Below, piece after piece: positions 41,512 to 51,323 of a DNA stretch of 64,000 bases. Source of the DNA: Acetobacter fabarum (GTDB taxonomy: Bacteria; Pseudomonadota; Alphaproteobacteria; Acetobacterales; Acetobacteraceae); the NCBI RefSeq assembly GCF_011516925.1, contig NZ_WOTG01000001.1, positions 1 through 64,000 on the forward strand. The letters are read 5' to 3'. Position 1 is the stretch's first letter; each line of letters opens with the position of its first letter. A model generated the notes under the pieces. That model did no database searches, was not told the DNA's origin, and worked only from the letters and a program-made list of their open reading frames with translations. A program made the position numbers and the translations under genes.

Positions 41512-41994
41512 TTAGTTCCGTGCCGCCCATACTTTGCGTAGTGCGTGCACACAGCCTGCACTGGCAACCCCGGCCAGCACATCATCCCCCATAACGCCAA
41601 TGGCATCATGCCGTCTGTCCAGCGTGCCTATGGGGCCGGGCTTGGTAATATCAAACACGCGGAACAGCCCAAACGCCACAATGGGCCATAACAACCGGTG
41701 CGTGGCTTTGGTTGCTTCCTCGCTCTGGTCACTATCGGGTAAACAGGCCAACAGGGCGATCCACATACCCGCCACTTCATCAATCACAATCCAGCTGTGG
41801 TCTTCCCCTTTGCCCGCCCGTGCTGTGGCCCACCACCCCACAACGGTTGCCGCTACAGCAGCACAGGCCAGCGTGCGGGGCCGCTTTAGCAAGGGTAGCC
41901 CGACCAGCAAGGCGGCAAAGGAGCCAACGGTGCCGGGGGCACGGGGGGACAGGCCACAGCCTCCAAATGTTGCGATCAAACGGGCAGGGGTCAT
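41512..41994 (-). CDS. pgpA: Phosphatidylglycerophosphatase A
   Basis: PgpA removes the phosphate from phosphatidylglycerophosphate to give phosphatidylglycerol. The 160-residue membrane protein opens with the family motif FGGCGLSPRAPGTVGSFAALL and contains the acidic segment DHSWIVIDEVAGMWIAL, with conserved Asp/Glu. The ATG at 41994 overlaps the slt stop (ATGA). It works upstream of cardiolipin synthase, which is encoded 10 kb away. Confidence 0.93.
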   Translation of the reverse strand: MTPARLIATFGGCGLSPRAPGTVGSFAALLVGLPLLKRPRTLACAAVAATVVGWWATARAGKGEDHSWIVIDEVAGMWIALLACLPDSDQSEEATKATHRLLWPIVAFGLFRVFDITKPGPIGTLDRRHDAIGVMGDDVLAGVASAGCVHALRKVWAARN

Positions 41995-43967
41995 TCTGGT
42001 GTTCCCAATGCTTTGTAAACAATCATGTTTTCCCATACGCGCTGCACGTAATTACGTGTTTCGGCATAGGGAATGTTTTCCACCCAGTCGATCATCTGCT
42101 CCATTTGCCCCCCATTATGGGCGGGATCGCCTGCCGTGGTCAGCCATTTGGCCAACCGGGTAGGCCCTCCATTATAGGCGGCAGCCATATAAGGCACTAT
42201 GGGGCCAAACCGATCCTGCAAATGGAGCAGGTAGGCCGTACCCAGTTGCATGTTGTTTTGTGCATCCCGCAGCCCCACAGCCGTAGCGGCAGATGGTGCC
42301 ACCCCGGCAGCCCGCACCATATCCGCCGCAGTAGAAGGCTTGATCTGCATAAGGCCGATTGCATTGGATGGGCTTACGGCATCGGGGTTAAAGCTGCTCT
42401 CCTGCCGCATGAGGCCCATAACAAAATCTTGGGGCAAACTGCTCTGTGGCGGCGTGTAGGGCAGGGGCCAGCCCGAACGCAGCATAAACACACCATCCCG
42501 CCCGGCATGGCGTGCTACGGTAACGGCAATATCGGGCACCCCCAGACGCAACGCCAGAGACGAAAGCGCCTGACGTTGCGGTGTTTGTGTGACCTGTTTT
42601 TCAAACAGGTTCAAAAAATCGCGCGTATGGTCTTTATCCCCCATAGCTGCCAGCCGAAGAGCCGCCAGCAGCAGGTCATTGCCTGTTGGTAGTGTCTCTT
42701 CAGAAGACGGGGGCAGTGCGTTATCCGCACTCCTGAGGTTTTGCACGATCAGTGCAGGCACCTGTTCCGGTTCCAGCAGGGCATTGGCCTGACCTGCCAG
42801 CGTTGCTGCTGCCATTTGACCGTAATAGGTGCCGGGGTAAGCGCTAGCACGCGTCCAGTCCGCCTGAGCCGAGGCCATATTGCCTACAGAAGCCCGGGCA
42901 CGGCCAAGCCAGTAAAACCCACGGCTGCGCGTAATGAGCGACGAAGATTCTGTAAGCTGACGAAAGAAGTCCTCTGCGGTTGCGGCATCATGCTGCATAC
43001 GCAGAGCAATCCACCCGCTCAGGAACACAGCGTCCAAACGGCTTTCACCCTGGGCGATTGTGTCATTCGCCACGGCAAAGGCATCCCCAGCCCGATTCTG
43101 CTGGATCAGCTCACGAGCCAGCCCATCCCGCTCGCGCCAGAACAGCTTGGAGCGGGTTGTCCGTTCGGCCTCAACGGCTCCTGCTTTCCATAGAGTAACG
43201 GCTTCGTCATAGCGCTGCTGCTTGCGCAGCCAGCGGGCCAGATCCAGCACAAGCCACGGGTCGGCACGCGCGGAAGAGGGTAGGGCATCAAACTGGGATT
43301 GTGCCGTTGGGTCATTGTTTCTTAATGCCAGCCGGGCCTGCGCCAACGGCTGCCTGCTGGCGGAAAGATAAGGCAAGGTTTGCTGGGCAGCATTGACCAG
43401 ACCAGACCGTTCCTCCCGGTCAAAACGTAACCATGAACTCTGGGGGGTAAGGCTTGCCCCAAACGTGCTGGCCAACGTAGTTGCTGCTACAGGTGTGTCG
43501 TTCCCATTGGTCCATGCGGTTACGGCCTCGGCCGCAAGCTGCTGCTGGAGGGGTTTATCATCTGGTAGTTGCGTAGCGCACTGCACCAATGCCGGGGCAT
43601 AAGTCAGTTTTTGGCTGTGGCACAAACGGGCCAGCACCTGTGTATCTGTCTCGTTTGCCAGAGCCTGTTGCATACGCAGGACCAGCACTGACCAGCGTGG
43701 CCACACACTGCCGGATTGTAAAAAATCGGCATAATCCTGAGCACTTGCATGTGCAGGCCCGACAAGACGGAGCCATGTATCCAGCCGATCGTTCAGGTTA
43801 CCTACCGGCAAGGCATTGCGGGTGGGCGCACCATCACTTGCTCCGGCACTCTCCTCAGGTGCGGATACCTGCTGGGCAGATGGACCGGAGCAGGCGGTCA
43901 GGGAAAACCCGACCAGAGATACTGCGGCAACAAGCTGCCGCCGCCATGAAGGGTAAGAACGGGTCAT
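41991..43967 (-). CDS. slt: Soluble-type lytic transglycosylase, lipoprotein
   Basis: The 658-residue protein starts with a lipoprotein signal peptide (LVAAVSLVGFSLTAC, lipobox Cys about residue 26). A long alpha-helical Slt70-like superhelix follows, rich in Ala, Leu and Gln. The C-terminal SLT domain has the catalytic Glu in GLMRQESSFNPDAVSPSNAIGLMQI and the YNGGPTRLAKWL ending. It should cleave peptidoglycan between MurNAc and GlcNAc. The stop overlaps pgpA, so slt-pgpA-cinA are co-transcribed. Confidence 0.93.
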   Translation of the reverse strand: MTRSYPSWRRQLVAAVSLVGFSLTACSGPSAQQVSAPEESAGASDGAPTRNALPVGNLNDRLDTWLRLVGPAHASAQDYADFLQSGSVWPRWSVLVLRMQQALANETDTQVLARLCHSQKLTYAPALVQCATQLPDDKPLQQQLAAEAVTAWTNGNDTPVAATTLASTFGASLTPQSSWLRFDREERSGLVNAAQQTLPYLSASRQPLAQARLALRNNDPTAQSQFDALPSSARADPWLVLDLARWLRKQQRYDEAVTLWKAGAVEAERTTRSKLFWRERDGLARELIQQNRAGDAFAVANDTIAQGESRLDAVFLSGWIALRMQHDAATAEDFFRQLTESSSLITRSRGFYWLGRARASVGNMASAQADWTRASAYPGTYYGQMAAATLAGQANALLEPEQVPALIVQNLRSADNALPPSSEETLPTGNDLLLAALRLAAMGDKDHTRDFLNLFEKQVTQTPQRQALSSLALRLGVPDIAVTVARHAGRDGVFMLRSGWPLPYTPPQSSLPQDFVMGLMRQESSFNPDAVSPSNAIGLMQIKPSTAADMVRAAGVAPSAATAVGLRDAQNNMQLGTAYLLHLQDRFGPIVPYMAAAYNGGPTRLAKWLTTAGDPAHNGGQMEQMIDWVENIPYAETRNYVQRVWENMIVYKALGTPE

Positions 43968-44050
43968 ACCCGAAATTCAACGGGTTTTTTGCAATTTAGC
44001 AAGTTCTTTTGTCAGGCAGGGGCGGCCTGCCTGACACACTTGCGTCAGGC

Positions 44051-44659
44051 TTAGGACAGGTGGCCCCAAACCTCTCCACCGCCACTAACAATCAGTTCTA
44101 CGGCAACGCCCAGCACAACCAGCAGCCCCACCCACGAAATCCACTTATAACGCTCAAGCAGCCGCGCAATCAGGGAGGCCGCAAGACCCATGAGCACAAC
44201 AGACAGGGCCAGCCCCATGACCAGAATACCGGGGTGTTCACGTGCAGCCCCGGCCACGGCCAGCACGTTATCCAGACTCATGGACAAATCAGCGATCAGG
44301 ATTTTGATAATGGCCGAACGCAGGCTGCCCGGTGCGCTACCCGCTGCCCCATCAGCAGTATTGGCGTGCTGCATTTCGCGGTACATGCGCCAGCAGACCC
44401 ATAGCAGGAGCAGGCCGCCGGCCAGTGTCAGGCCGACAATGCTCAACAGCTTGACCGCGACAAGTGCCAAAAGCACCCTGATGACCGCAGCCAGCCCCAC
44501 ACCGGCCCAAATGGCCTTGCGCCGCTGTGCCCCGCCAAGGGAGCGTACGGCCATACCAATGACAACTGCGTTGTCCCCGGCCAGAGTCACATCAATCAGC
44601 ACAACCTGCAAGAGGGCGGCAACTGCCGGAAAACTGGCAGAATCAAATAGGTTGGCCAC
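44051..44659 (-). CDS. TerC/YjbE-family integral membrane protein
   Basis: This polytopic protein of about 202 residues has some seven hydrophobic helices. The TerC-family acidic motifs are VVLIDVTLAGDNAVVIGMAV near the N terminus and ADLSMSLDNVLAVAGAA in the second half; these Asp/Asn residues are thought to bind a metal. Some members export manganese, others help metallate exported proteins. The start is set at a GTG at 44659 because GGAG lies 5 bases upstream and the hydrophobic core begins there. An ATG at 44737 would add 26 residues. It is divergent from purB. Confidence 0.87.
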   Translation of the reverse strand: MANLFDSASFPAVAALLQVVLIDVTLAGDNAVVIGMAVRSLGGAQRRKAIWAGVGLAAVIRVLLALVAVKLLSIVGLTLAGGLLLLWVCWRMYREMQHANTADGAAGSAPGSLRSAIIKILIADLSMSLDNVLAVAGAAREHPGILVMGLALSVVLMGLAASLIARLLERYKWISWVGLLVVLGVAVELIVSGGGEVWGHLS

Positions 44660-44821
44660 AATAACTCCGATTCCAGAACACGCATTGAATGGCGCGAATT
44701 TCTGGCACACGGCAGAAAATGTCAAAGTTTTCCGCATTGCGGGCAGACGACATGCGCGAAATCCGCTAGAGAGGCGCCACCTGTCTGACGTTTAAACTGT
44801 TCTGGTTAAGGAATTCGCGTT

Positions 44822-46171
44822 ATGGTGCCGCGCTATACCCGCCCCGTCATGGCCGCAATCTGGTCCCCTGAAAACCGCTATCGAATCTGGTTCGAGATCG
44901 AAGCTCTGGCCTGTGAAGCCATGGCAGAATACGGGACGGTCCCCAAGGAAGCCGCCAAAGTGGTCCGCGAAAAAGGCAATGCCGCCATGGCTGCTTTTTG
45001 CGATGCAGACCTCGCCCGGATTGACGAGATCGAAGCCGAAACACGGCATGACGTTATTGCGTTCCTGACATGGCTGGCAGAAAAAGTTGGCCCCGAAAGC
45101 CGGTTTGTCCATCTGGGCATGACCTCATCGGACGTGCTGGACACCTGCCTTGCCGTGCAGCTTGTGCAGGCCACCGACCTGCTGCTCAAGGATCTGGACG
45201 AAACTCTGGCCGCCCTTAAGGCACGTGCGTTTGAACACAAACACACCCTGACCATTGGCCGCAGCCACGGCATTCATGCTGAGCCCACGTCTTTCGGTCT
45301 CAAGATTGCTGGCCATTACGCCGAGTTCGCCCGGAACAGAACCCGCCTTGAAACCGCACGGGCCGAAATTGCCACCTGTGCCATTTCCGGCGCTGTAGGC
45401 ACATACGCCCATCTTGACCCGCGTGTGGAAGCTTACGTGGCCGAACGCCTTGGCCTGCAGGCCGAAGCGGTTTCCACCCAGGTTATCCCGCGTGACCGCC
45501 ATGCGGCATTCTTCTGCGCTCTTGGCGTTATTGCCAGCGGCATTGAACGGCTTGCAACGGAAGTCCGCCACCTGCAACGCTCCGAAGTCCGCGAAGCGGA
45601 GGAATTCTTCCATCCGGGGCAGAAGGGCTCTTCCGCCATGCCGCACAAGCGCAACCCCGTGCTGACCGAAAACCTGACCGGCCTTGCCCGTCTGGTGCGC
45701 GCAGCGGTTATTCCGGCACTGGAAAACGTGGCTCTGTGGCACGAACGTGACATCAGCCACTCCTCGGTCGAGCGCAACATCTGCCCCGATGCCACCATCG
45801 GGCTGGACTTTGCCCTGGCCCGCCTGTCCGGCATGATCTCCAAGCTTGTGGTGTACCCCGACCGCATGGCTGCGAATATCGAAAGCCTTGGCGGCGTGGT
45901 CCATTCGGGCGAAGTTCTGCTGGCACTGGCAAAAGCAGGCCTGTCGCGCGAAGATGCCTACCGTATTGTCCAGCGCAACGCGATGGCAACATGGACCAAG
46001 CTGGGCACGCCCGAAGGCAAAACGTTCCGCGAAAATCTGGCTGATGATGCCGAAATTTCGGGCCGCATTCCCGCCGATGTGCTGGATGCCGCCATGGACA
46101 GCCGCCAGCACCTGAAGGCACTGGACTTCCAGTTTGAAAAAATCTTCGGTGAAACTGGCCCAAAACAGTAA
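44822..46171 (+). CDS. purB: Adenylosuccinate lyase
   Basis: PurB acts twice in purine synthesis, splitting SAICAR to AICAR and adenylosuccinate to AMP. The 449-residue protein contains TSSDVLDTCLAVQLVQA, the catalytic-His segment IGRSHGIHAEPTSFG, and the fumarase-lyase signature SSAMPHKRNP (residues 270-279). The next purine genes (purC onward) follow after a terminator, so purB is probably a separate unit. Confidence 0.97.
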   Translation: MVPRYTRPVMAAIWSPENRYRIWFEIEALACEAMAEYGTVPKEAAKVVREKGNAAMAAFCDADLARIDEIEAETRHDVIAFLTWLAEKVGPESRFVHLGMTSSDVLDTCLAVQLVQATDLLLKDLDETLAALKARAFEHKHTLTIGRSHGIHAEPTSFGLKIAGHYAEFARNRTRLETARAEIATCAISGAVGTYAHLDPRVEAYVAERLGLQAEAVSTQVIPRDRHAAFFCALGVIASGIERLATEVRHLQRSEVREAEEFFHPGQKGSSAMPHKRNPVLTENLTGLARLVRAAVIPALENVALWHERDISHSSVERNICPDATIGLDFALARLSGMISKLVVYPDRMAANIESLGGVVHSGEVLLALAKAGLSREDAYRIVQRNAMATWTKLGTPEGKTFRENLADDAEISGRIPADVLDAAMDSRQHLKALDFQFEKIFGETGPKQ

Positions 46172-46240
46172 CCGCCAGCCCGGTTTGCACAGGCTGTATC
46201 CTCCACGCGGGAAGCCTGCTATGAACACGGGAGCAATAAA

Positions 46241-46274
46241 GGGGTGAACCACCAGTCTGGTTCCCCCGTTTTTT
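46241..46274 (+). terminator. Intrinsic terminator after purB
   Basis: GGGG-T-GAACCA (46241-46251) pairs with TGGTTC-CCCC (46258-46266), one base bulged, and six T residues follow one G later (46269-46274). Confidence 0.8.
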
Positions 46275-46323
46275 GGGGCGGTCACCCAACCGCCCGCACA
46301 CATTTCGACAGGTAAGGATCATT

Positions 46324-47091
46324 ATGGCCCGTCGCCGCCAGCTTTATGAAGGTAAAGCCAAAATCCTCTTTGAAGGTCCGGAACCGGGGACCCTTGTGCA
46401 ATACTTCAAGGACGATGCCACGGCTGGCAATGGTGCCAAAAGCGGTGTGATTACCGGCAAAGGTGTGCTCAACAACCGCATTAGCGAACACCTGATGCTG
46501 CGCTTGCAGGAAATCGGCATCCCCACCCACTTTATCCGCCGCATCAACATGCGTGAGCAGCTGGTAAAGGAAGTGGAGATTATCCCGCTTGAGGTGGTCA
46601 TCCGCAATGTTGCCGCTGGCAGCATTTCCAAGCGCTTCAACATCCCCGAAGGCCAGCGCCTGCCGCGCCCGATTGTTGAGTTCTATTACAAGAACGATGA
46701 ACTCGGTGACCCGCTGGTATCGGAAGATCACATTATTGCATTTGGCTGGGCCTGCCCGCACGATCTGGAAGATATTACGGGCATGTCCATGCGCGTGAAC
46801 GACTTCCTCTGCGGCCTGTTCAGCGGCATTGGCATCCAGCTCGTGGACTTCAAACTCGAGTTCGGCCGGTGCTGGGAAGGCGAGGACATGCGTATTGTTC
46901 TTGCTGACGAAATTTCGCCTGATAACTGCCGCTTGTGGGACCTTCACACAAACGAAAAGCTCGACAAGGATCGCTTCCGCCGCGATCTGGGCAACGTGAA
47001 GGAAGCTTATCAGGAAGTTGCACGCCGCATGGGCATCCTGCCGGAAAACGGCGCCGGGGGTGACATGAAAGGCCCAGAAACAGTTCAGTAA
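46324..47091 (+). CDS. purC: Phosphoribosylaminoimidazole-succinocarboxamide synthase
   Basis: PurC joins CAIR to aspartate to form SAICAR, the substrate of PurB. The 255-residue protein starts [14 protein letters not shown] and has the ATP/substrate segments [26 protein letters not shown] and [10 protein letters not shown], with the [14 protein letters not shown] signature. The start at 46324 follows AAGGA by about 7 bases. purS comes 22 bases later, opening the run purC-purS-(secreted protein)-purQ-purL. Confidence 0.97.
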   Translation: MARRRQLYEGKAKILFEGPEPGTLVQYFKDDATAGNGAKSGVITGKGVLNNRISEHLMLRLQEIGIPTHFIRRINMREQLVKEVEIIPLEVVIRNVAAGSISKRFNIPEGQRLPRPIVEFYYKNDELGDPLVSEDHIIAFGWACPHDLEDITGMSMRVNDFLCGLFSGIGIQLVDFKLEFGRCWEGEDMRIVLADEISPDNCRLWDLHTNEKLDKDRFRRDLGNVKEAYQEVARRMGILPENGAGGDMKGPETVQ

Positions 47092-47113
47092 CCCCTACGG
47101 GTACTTTGGGAGT

Positions 47114-47362
47114 TTGAGAATGAAAGTACGTGTAACCGTCATGCTTAAGGACGGCGTTCTGGACCCGCAGGGAAAGGCCATTGGTCACGCACTGCACACA
47201 CTGGGCTTTGAAGGCGTGCAGGATGTGCGCGTTGGCAAGGTCATAGAGCTGGAACTGCATGGTGTAAAAGCAGAAGAAGCGCACGAAAAAGCGGGCGAAA
47301 TGGCCCGCAACCTGCTCGCCAACCTGGTTATCGAGGACTACTCGGTAGAGGTTGTGGCATGA
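47114..47362 (+). CDS. purS: FGAM synthase, PurS subunit
   Basis: PurS is the small structural subunit that bridges PurQ and the short PurL in formylglycinamidine ribonucleotide synthase. The 82-residue protein begins KVRVTVMLKDGVLDPQGKAIGHALHTLGF and contains VGKVIELEL, the family pattern. Its stop overlaps the next start by 4 bases (ATGA). The presence of PurS matches the short, 734-residue PurL. Confidence 0.96.
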   Translation: MRMKVRVTVMLKDGVLDPQGKAIGHALHTLGFEGVQDVRVGKVIELELHGVKAEEAHEKAGEMARNLLANLVIEDYSVEVVA

Positions 47363-47730
47363 AGCGCCTCGCCCTGATCGCCCTTGCCGGTGTGCTGGCG
47401 GTCCCCACTCTGGCACATGCCCAGCGGCTGGCCCCCATGAAGGCGGGTGCACTTGGCAAGATGTGCTCCAGTTCGGCCTCACGCACCGCGTGCGATGCCT
47501 ATCTGAGCGGCCTGACCGATGGCGTGACCCTTGCCCAGATCAACGCGCACAATACGGGCGATGCCTCCGCCCCCACGGGCTTTTGTGTGCCGGCAAGCGA
47601 AGACATTGCCGCCATCCGCACCAAGGTGCTCACCTGGCTGAAAGCGCATTCCGACTCTCTGGGCAAACCAGTGGGCGAGAGCGTTTTTACCGCCCTGCAT
47701 GACTCTTATCCGTGTGACGTGAAAAAATGA
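47359..47730 (+). CDS. Secreted Rap1a/Tai-like protein inside the pur operon
   Basis: The 123-residue protein has a clear signal peptide ([20 protein letters not shown], cleavage after residue 21). The mature part contains four cysteines (36, 45, 76, 119), enough for two disulfides, in the pattern C...[12 protein letters not shown]...FCVP...YPC. This resembles the Rap1a/Tai immunity-protein family, in which homologues protect against type VI effectors, but many members have unknown roles. It overlaps purS and purQ by 4 bases each, so it must be made together with purine enzymes. No effector gene is nearby. The family match is by eye. Confidence 0.7.
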   Translation: MKRLALIALAGVLAVPTLAHAQRLAPMKAGALGKMCSSSASRTACDAYLSGLTDGVTLAQINAHNTGDASAPTGFCVPASEDIAAIRTKVLTWLKAHSDSLGKPVGESVFTALHDSYPCDVKK

Positions 47731-48428
47731 AAGCAGCGATTGTCGTATTTCCCGGCACGAACCGGGAACGAGATATGGCCATTGCCCTGCGGCGCGTAAC
47801 CGGGCAGGCCCCTCGCATGATCTGGCACCATGAGACAGATCTGAGCGGTGTGGATCTGGTCGTGCTGCCCGGTGGCTTCAGCTATGGTGACTACCTGCGT
47901 TGCGGCGCAATGGCCGCACATTCCCCCATCATGGGGGCCGTGCGCGACTTTGCCGCCAAAGGCGGGCATATTCTGGGCGTGTGCAACGGCTTCCAGATCC
48001 TGACCGAGAGCAACCTGCTCCCCGGCGCACTCCTGCGGAATGCGGACCTGCGGTTCCTTTCGCAGGACTGCCATCTGCGCGTGGAGGTTGAAGGCACTCC
48101 CTTTACCCGGCGCTGGAAAAAGGGCGACATCTTCCGCACGCCGCTGGCACATGGGGATGGCAACTACACAGCCGATGCCCAGACCCTTGCCGTGCTTGAA
48201 GGCGAAGGCCGCGTTGCATTCCGCTACGCCGATGCCAAGGGCCGTGTGTGCGCGGATGACAGAACAAGCAACCCCAACGGCAGCGTGAACAGCATTGCCG
48301 GTGTTCTGAGCGAAAACAAACGTATTTGCGGCATGATGCCCCACCCCGAGGATCTGGTTGATCCGCTGATGGGGGGCGAGGATGGTCTGCCGCTGTTTGA
48401 AGGTCTGGTGGAGGCTCTGGTCCGGTGA
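47727..48428 (+). CDS. purQ: FGAM synthase, PurQ glutaminase subunit
   Basis: PurQ provides ammonia from glutamine to PurL. The 233-residue class I amidotransferase starts [15 protein letters not shown], has the nucleophilic Cys in [11 protein letters not shown], the preceding [14 protein letters not shown] loop, and a C-terminal [10 protein letters not shown] with the His-Glu pair. It overlaps the secreted-protein gene before it and purL after it by 4 bases each. Confidence 0.97.
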   Translation: MKAAIVVFPGTNRERDMAIALRRVTGQAPRMIWHHETDLSGVDLVVLPGGFSYGDYLRCGAMAAHSPIMGAVRDFAAKGGHILGVCNGFQILTESNLLPGALLRNADLRFLSQDCHLRVEVEGTPFTRRWKKGDIFRTPLAHGDGNYTADAQTLAVLEGEGRVAFRYADAKGRVCADDRTSNPNGSVNSIAGVLSENKRICGMMPHPEDLVDPLMGGEDGLPLFEGLVEALVR

Positions 48429-50629
48429 ATAAGCCTGTAACCGTTGATGAATCCCTGGCGCGTGAATTCGGCCTGACGGGCGAAGAATACGGCCGTGTTC
48501 TGTCTATCATGGGCCGTAAGCCCAGCCTGACGGAACTGGGTGTTTTTTCCGTCATGTGGTCGGAGCACTGCTCCTACAAATCCTCCCGCAAATGGCTGCG
48601 TGGCCTGCCCACCAAAGCCCCTTGGGTTATCCATGGGCCGGGTGAAAACGCAGGTGTTGTGGATATCGGGCAGGGTTATGCCGCCATCTTCAAGATGGAA
48701 AGCCATAACCACCCTTCCTTTATCGAACCCTATCAGGGGGCAGCTACAGGCGTTGGCGGCATTCTGCGTGACGTGTTCACCATGGGTGCGCGCCCCATTT
48801 CCAACCTGAACGCCCTGCGTTTTGGCAGCCCGGAAAACCCCATTACCCGCCGGATTGTGGATGGCGTAGTGCGTGGAATTGGCGGCTATGGCAACTGCGT
48901 GGGTGTGCCGACAGTCGGGGGGGAAATCAACTTCCACCCGGCATATGATGGCAACCCGCTTGTTAACGCCATGACCGTGGGCATTGCCCGGCAGGACCGT
49001 ATTTTCCTGTCCGCAGCAGCCGGTGTTGGCAACCCTGTTGTCTATGTTGGTTCACGCACAGGGCGGGACGGGATCCATGGTGCCACCATGTCCTCCGCCG
49101 AGTTTGATGAAGACGCGCTTTCTAAGCGCCCGACCGTGCAGGTTGGCGACCCCTTCATTGAAAAACTGCTGATCGAAGCCTGTCTGGAACTGATGGCAAC
49201 AGATGCCATTGTTGCCATTCAGGACATGGGTGCAGCAGGCCTGACCTCTTCCGCCGTGGAAATGGCTGGCAAGGGCGGCGTGGGTATCGAGCTTGACCTG
49301 GATGCAGTGCCCCAGCGCGAACCCAACATGACCGCATATGAGATGATGCTTTCTGAAAGTCAGGAACGCATGCTCATGGTCCTGCGCCCTGACCGGACAG
49401 AACTGGCACGCCAGATTTTTGAAAAGTGGGAGCTGGACTTTGCCATTATCGGTCACCTGACCGAAACCGGCCATATTGTCATCAAGCACAAAGGCCAGCT
49501 TGAGGCTGACATTCCGCTTGAACCTCTGGCGGATGAAGCGCCGGTTTATGACCGTCCTTCCATCGCCCCGGAAAAACCCGCAGAGCTGGGCAGTGTTCAC
49601 GCACCGCTCTCGCTCGATGCCATGCTGCTCCAGCTTGTAGCCTCGCCCGATCTTGCGTCGCGCGCATGGGTCTGGAACCAGTATGACAGCACCGTTGGGG
49701 GCCAGACCGTCCGCCGCCCCGGCGCTGCGGATGCCGCCATTGTTAAGGTGGAAGATACGCAGCTCGGTCTTGCACTGACAACGGATTGCACGCCGCGCTA
49801 CTGTCAGGCGGACCCGCGCACAGGTGGCGCACAGGCCGTGGCTGAAGCATGGCGCAATATTACGGCAACCGGCGCACGCCCTCTGGCGGTGACGGACAAC
49901 CTGAACTTCGGCAACCCTGAAAAGCCGGAGATCATGGGCCAGTTCATTGCGGCCCTCGAGGGTATGGGAGAGGCCTGCAAGGTTCTCGACTTCCCCATCG
50001 TGAGCGGTAACGTCTCCCTGTATAACGAAACCCGTATGCCCGACGGCACAACTCAGGCCATTCTGCCAACTCCCGCTATTGGTGGGCTTGGTGTGCTTGA
50101 TGATGTGTCCTCTGCCGTGGGTCTTGGTATGCAACCTGACAGTGACCTGGTGCTGATTGGCGCGACCAAGGGTGAACTTGGCCAGTCCATCTGGCTGCGC
50201 GAGATTCTGGGGCGTGAAGAAGGCGCACCACCAACGGTTGATCTGGCAGCAGAAAAGCGGAACGGGGATTTTGTTCGGGCCGAAATTCAGGCAGGCCAGA
50301 TTAGCGCATGCCACGATATTGCCGATGGCGGTATTCTGGTTGCCGCAGCCGAAATGGTCATGGCATCCGGCACAGGTTGCGAACTGGAAAGCCCGGATTC
50401 CGGCATCCGCCCGGAAGCCTTCTGGTTTGGCGAGGATCAGGCCCGTTACCTTGTGTGCGTTGCTGATGGCCAGTCTTTTTGTGCCAAAGCCGCACAGGCT
50501 GGGGTGCCTGCACGTCTGATGGGTCGCTCCGGTGGAAATGATTTGATTCTTCCCAGCGGCGTCACCATATCTGCAGCACGCCTTAAATCAGCGCATGAAA
50601 CCTTTTTTCCTGCACTGATGGACCAATAG
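48425..50629 (+). CDS. purL: FGAM synthase, PurL subunit
   Basis: PurL forms FGAM from FGAR and ATP. This is the small form (734 residues) that needs PurS and PurQ. Visible segments are [53 protein letters not shown], and [27 protein letters not shown], with the second half repeating the fold. The start is a GTG at 48425 overlapping the purQ stop. bolA follows 15 bases later and may be co-transcribed. Confidence 0.97.
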   Translation: MNKPVTVDESLAREFGLTGEEYGRVLSIMGRKPSLTELGVFSVMWSEHCSYKSSRKWLRGLPTKAPWVIHGPGENAGVVDIGQGYAAIFKMESHNHPSFIEPYQGAATGVGGILRDVFTMGARPISNLNALRFGSPENPITRRIVDGVVRGIGGYGNCVGVPTVGGEINFHPAYDGNPLVNAMTVGIARQDRIFLSAAAGVGNPVVYVGSRTGRDGIHGATMSSAEFDEDALSKRPTVQVGDPFIEKLLIEACLELMATDAIVAIQDMGAAGLTSSAVEMAGKGGVGIELDLDAVPQREPNMTAYEMMLSESQERMLMVLRPDRTELARQIFEKWELDFAIIGHLTETGHIVIKHKGQLEADIPLEPLADEAPVYDRPSIAPEKPAELGSVHAPLSLDAMLLQLVASPDLASRAWVWNQYDSTVGGQTVRRPGAADAAIVKVEDTQLGLALTTDCTPRYCQADPRTGGAQAVAEAWRNITATGARPLAVTDNLNFGNPEKPEIMGQFIAALEGMGEACKVLDFPIVSGNVSLYNETRMPDGTTQAILPTPAIGGLGVLDDVSSAVGLGMQPDSDLVLIGATKGELGQSIWLREILGREEGAPPTVDLAAEKRNGDFVRAEIQAGQISACHDIADGGILVAAAEMVMASGTGCELESPDSGIRPEAFWFGEDQARYLVCVADGQSFCAKAAQAGVPARLMGRSGGNDLILPSGVTISAARLKSAHETFFPALMDQ

Positions 50630-50644
50630 GGAAGGGACAGCACC

Positions 50645-50875
50645 ATGGCCATGTCCGCCACAGAACTTGAAGCTTATATTCTGAAGGCGTTCCCCGATGC
50701 CCAGATCAGGATTGATGATCTGGCGGGAGATGGGGATCACTATTCCTGTTCAATTGTAAGCGAAGCTTTTCGTGATGTTCCGCGCGTAAGGCAGCATCAG
50801 CTCGTTTACAATGCGCTGGAAGGACACATGGGGGGCAAGCTGCATGCGCTGGCCCTCCGTACATCTGCTCCCTGA
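50645..50875 (+). CDS. BolA-family protein
   Basis: The 76-residue protein is a short BolA of the IbaG/YrbA-like group, which binds iron-sulfur clusters together with a monothiol glutaredoxin. The conserved regions are DDLAGDGDHYSCSIVSEAF and VRQHQLVYNALEGHMGGKLHALALRT, with the His of the C-terminal signature. AAGGGA lies before the ATG. It is followed 39 bases later by the glutaredoxin gene, the standard partner arrangement. A role in iron-sulfur delivery or iron sensing is inferred. Confidence 0.93.
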   Translation: MAMSATELEAYILKAFPDAQIRIDDLAGDGDHYSCSIVSEAFRDVPRVRQHQLVYNALEGHMGGKLHALALRTSAP

Positions 50876-50914
50876 CCAGAACCCGGCTTCCATACGACCA
50901 AGGACAACAGACAG

Positions 50915-51253
50915 ATGACTGATTCCATCAAACAGACCATCCAGCAGGATATTGATTCCAACCCTGTCATGCTTTTCATGAAGGGGGATGCCGATTTCCC
51001 ACAGTGTGGCTTTTCTGCCCGGGTAGTGCAGATTCTGCAGCAGATTGGTGTGCCGTTCAAAGCCGCCAATGTTCTGGCAGATTCCGCGCTGCGTCAGGGC
51101 ATTAAGGACTATTCCAACTGGCCCACCATTCCCCAGCTTTACGTCAAAGGTGAGTTTGTTGGTGGGTGCGACATTGTGACCGAAATGTACCAGACCGGTG
51201 AACTGCAAAAACTGTTGCAGGAAAAAAACATCGCCTGCAACGCATCCGCCTGA
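50915..51253 (+). CDS. grxD: Monothiol glutaredoxin, Grx4 type
   Basis: The 112-residue protein carries the monothiol CGFS active site at residues 31-34 (DFPQCGFSARVVQIL) and the glutathione-binding segments SNWPTIPQLYVKGEFVGGCDIV. Such proteins hold a [2Fe-2S] cluster between two subunits, or with BolA, and pass it to targets. AAGGACA lies about 8 bases before the ATG. Its BolA partner is directly upstream. Confidence 0.96.
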   Translation: MTDSIKQTIQQDIDSNPVMLFMKGDADFPQCGFSARVVQILQQIGVPFKAANVLADSALRQGIKDYSNWPTIPQLYVKGEFVGGCDIVTEMYQTGELQKLLQEKNIACNASA

Positions 51254-51262
51254 ATTATAGGT

Positions 51263-51301
51263 TGTCAGCCTGCAATTGCTTTGTATAGTTTCAGGCAGAC
51301 A
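51263..51301 (+). other. Imperfect inverted repeat after grxD
   Basis: TGTCAGCCTG (51263-51272) pairs with CAGGCAGACA (51292-51301) except for one central A-A mismatch. It lies between grxD and the His-rich protein, 22 bases before the latter's start. It has no T run. It could be a weak terminator or regulatory hairpin. Confidence 0.35.
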
Positions 51302-51323
51302 TAAGATCAGGGGGCTAAGGTTA

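Noticed and set aside
44660-44821. Possible yybP-ykoY manganese riboswitch before the TerC-like gene
   Set aside because: Members of this family often have one, but the conserved sequence blocks of that riboswitch are not present in the 160-base gap.
45125-46303. 392-codon open frame antisense to purB
   Set aside because: It lies wholly opposite purB and its terminator; it has no family features.
49052-50314. 420-codon open frame antisense to purL
   Set aside because: A shadow frame caused by the codon bias of purL.
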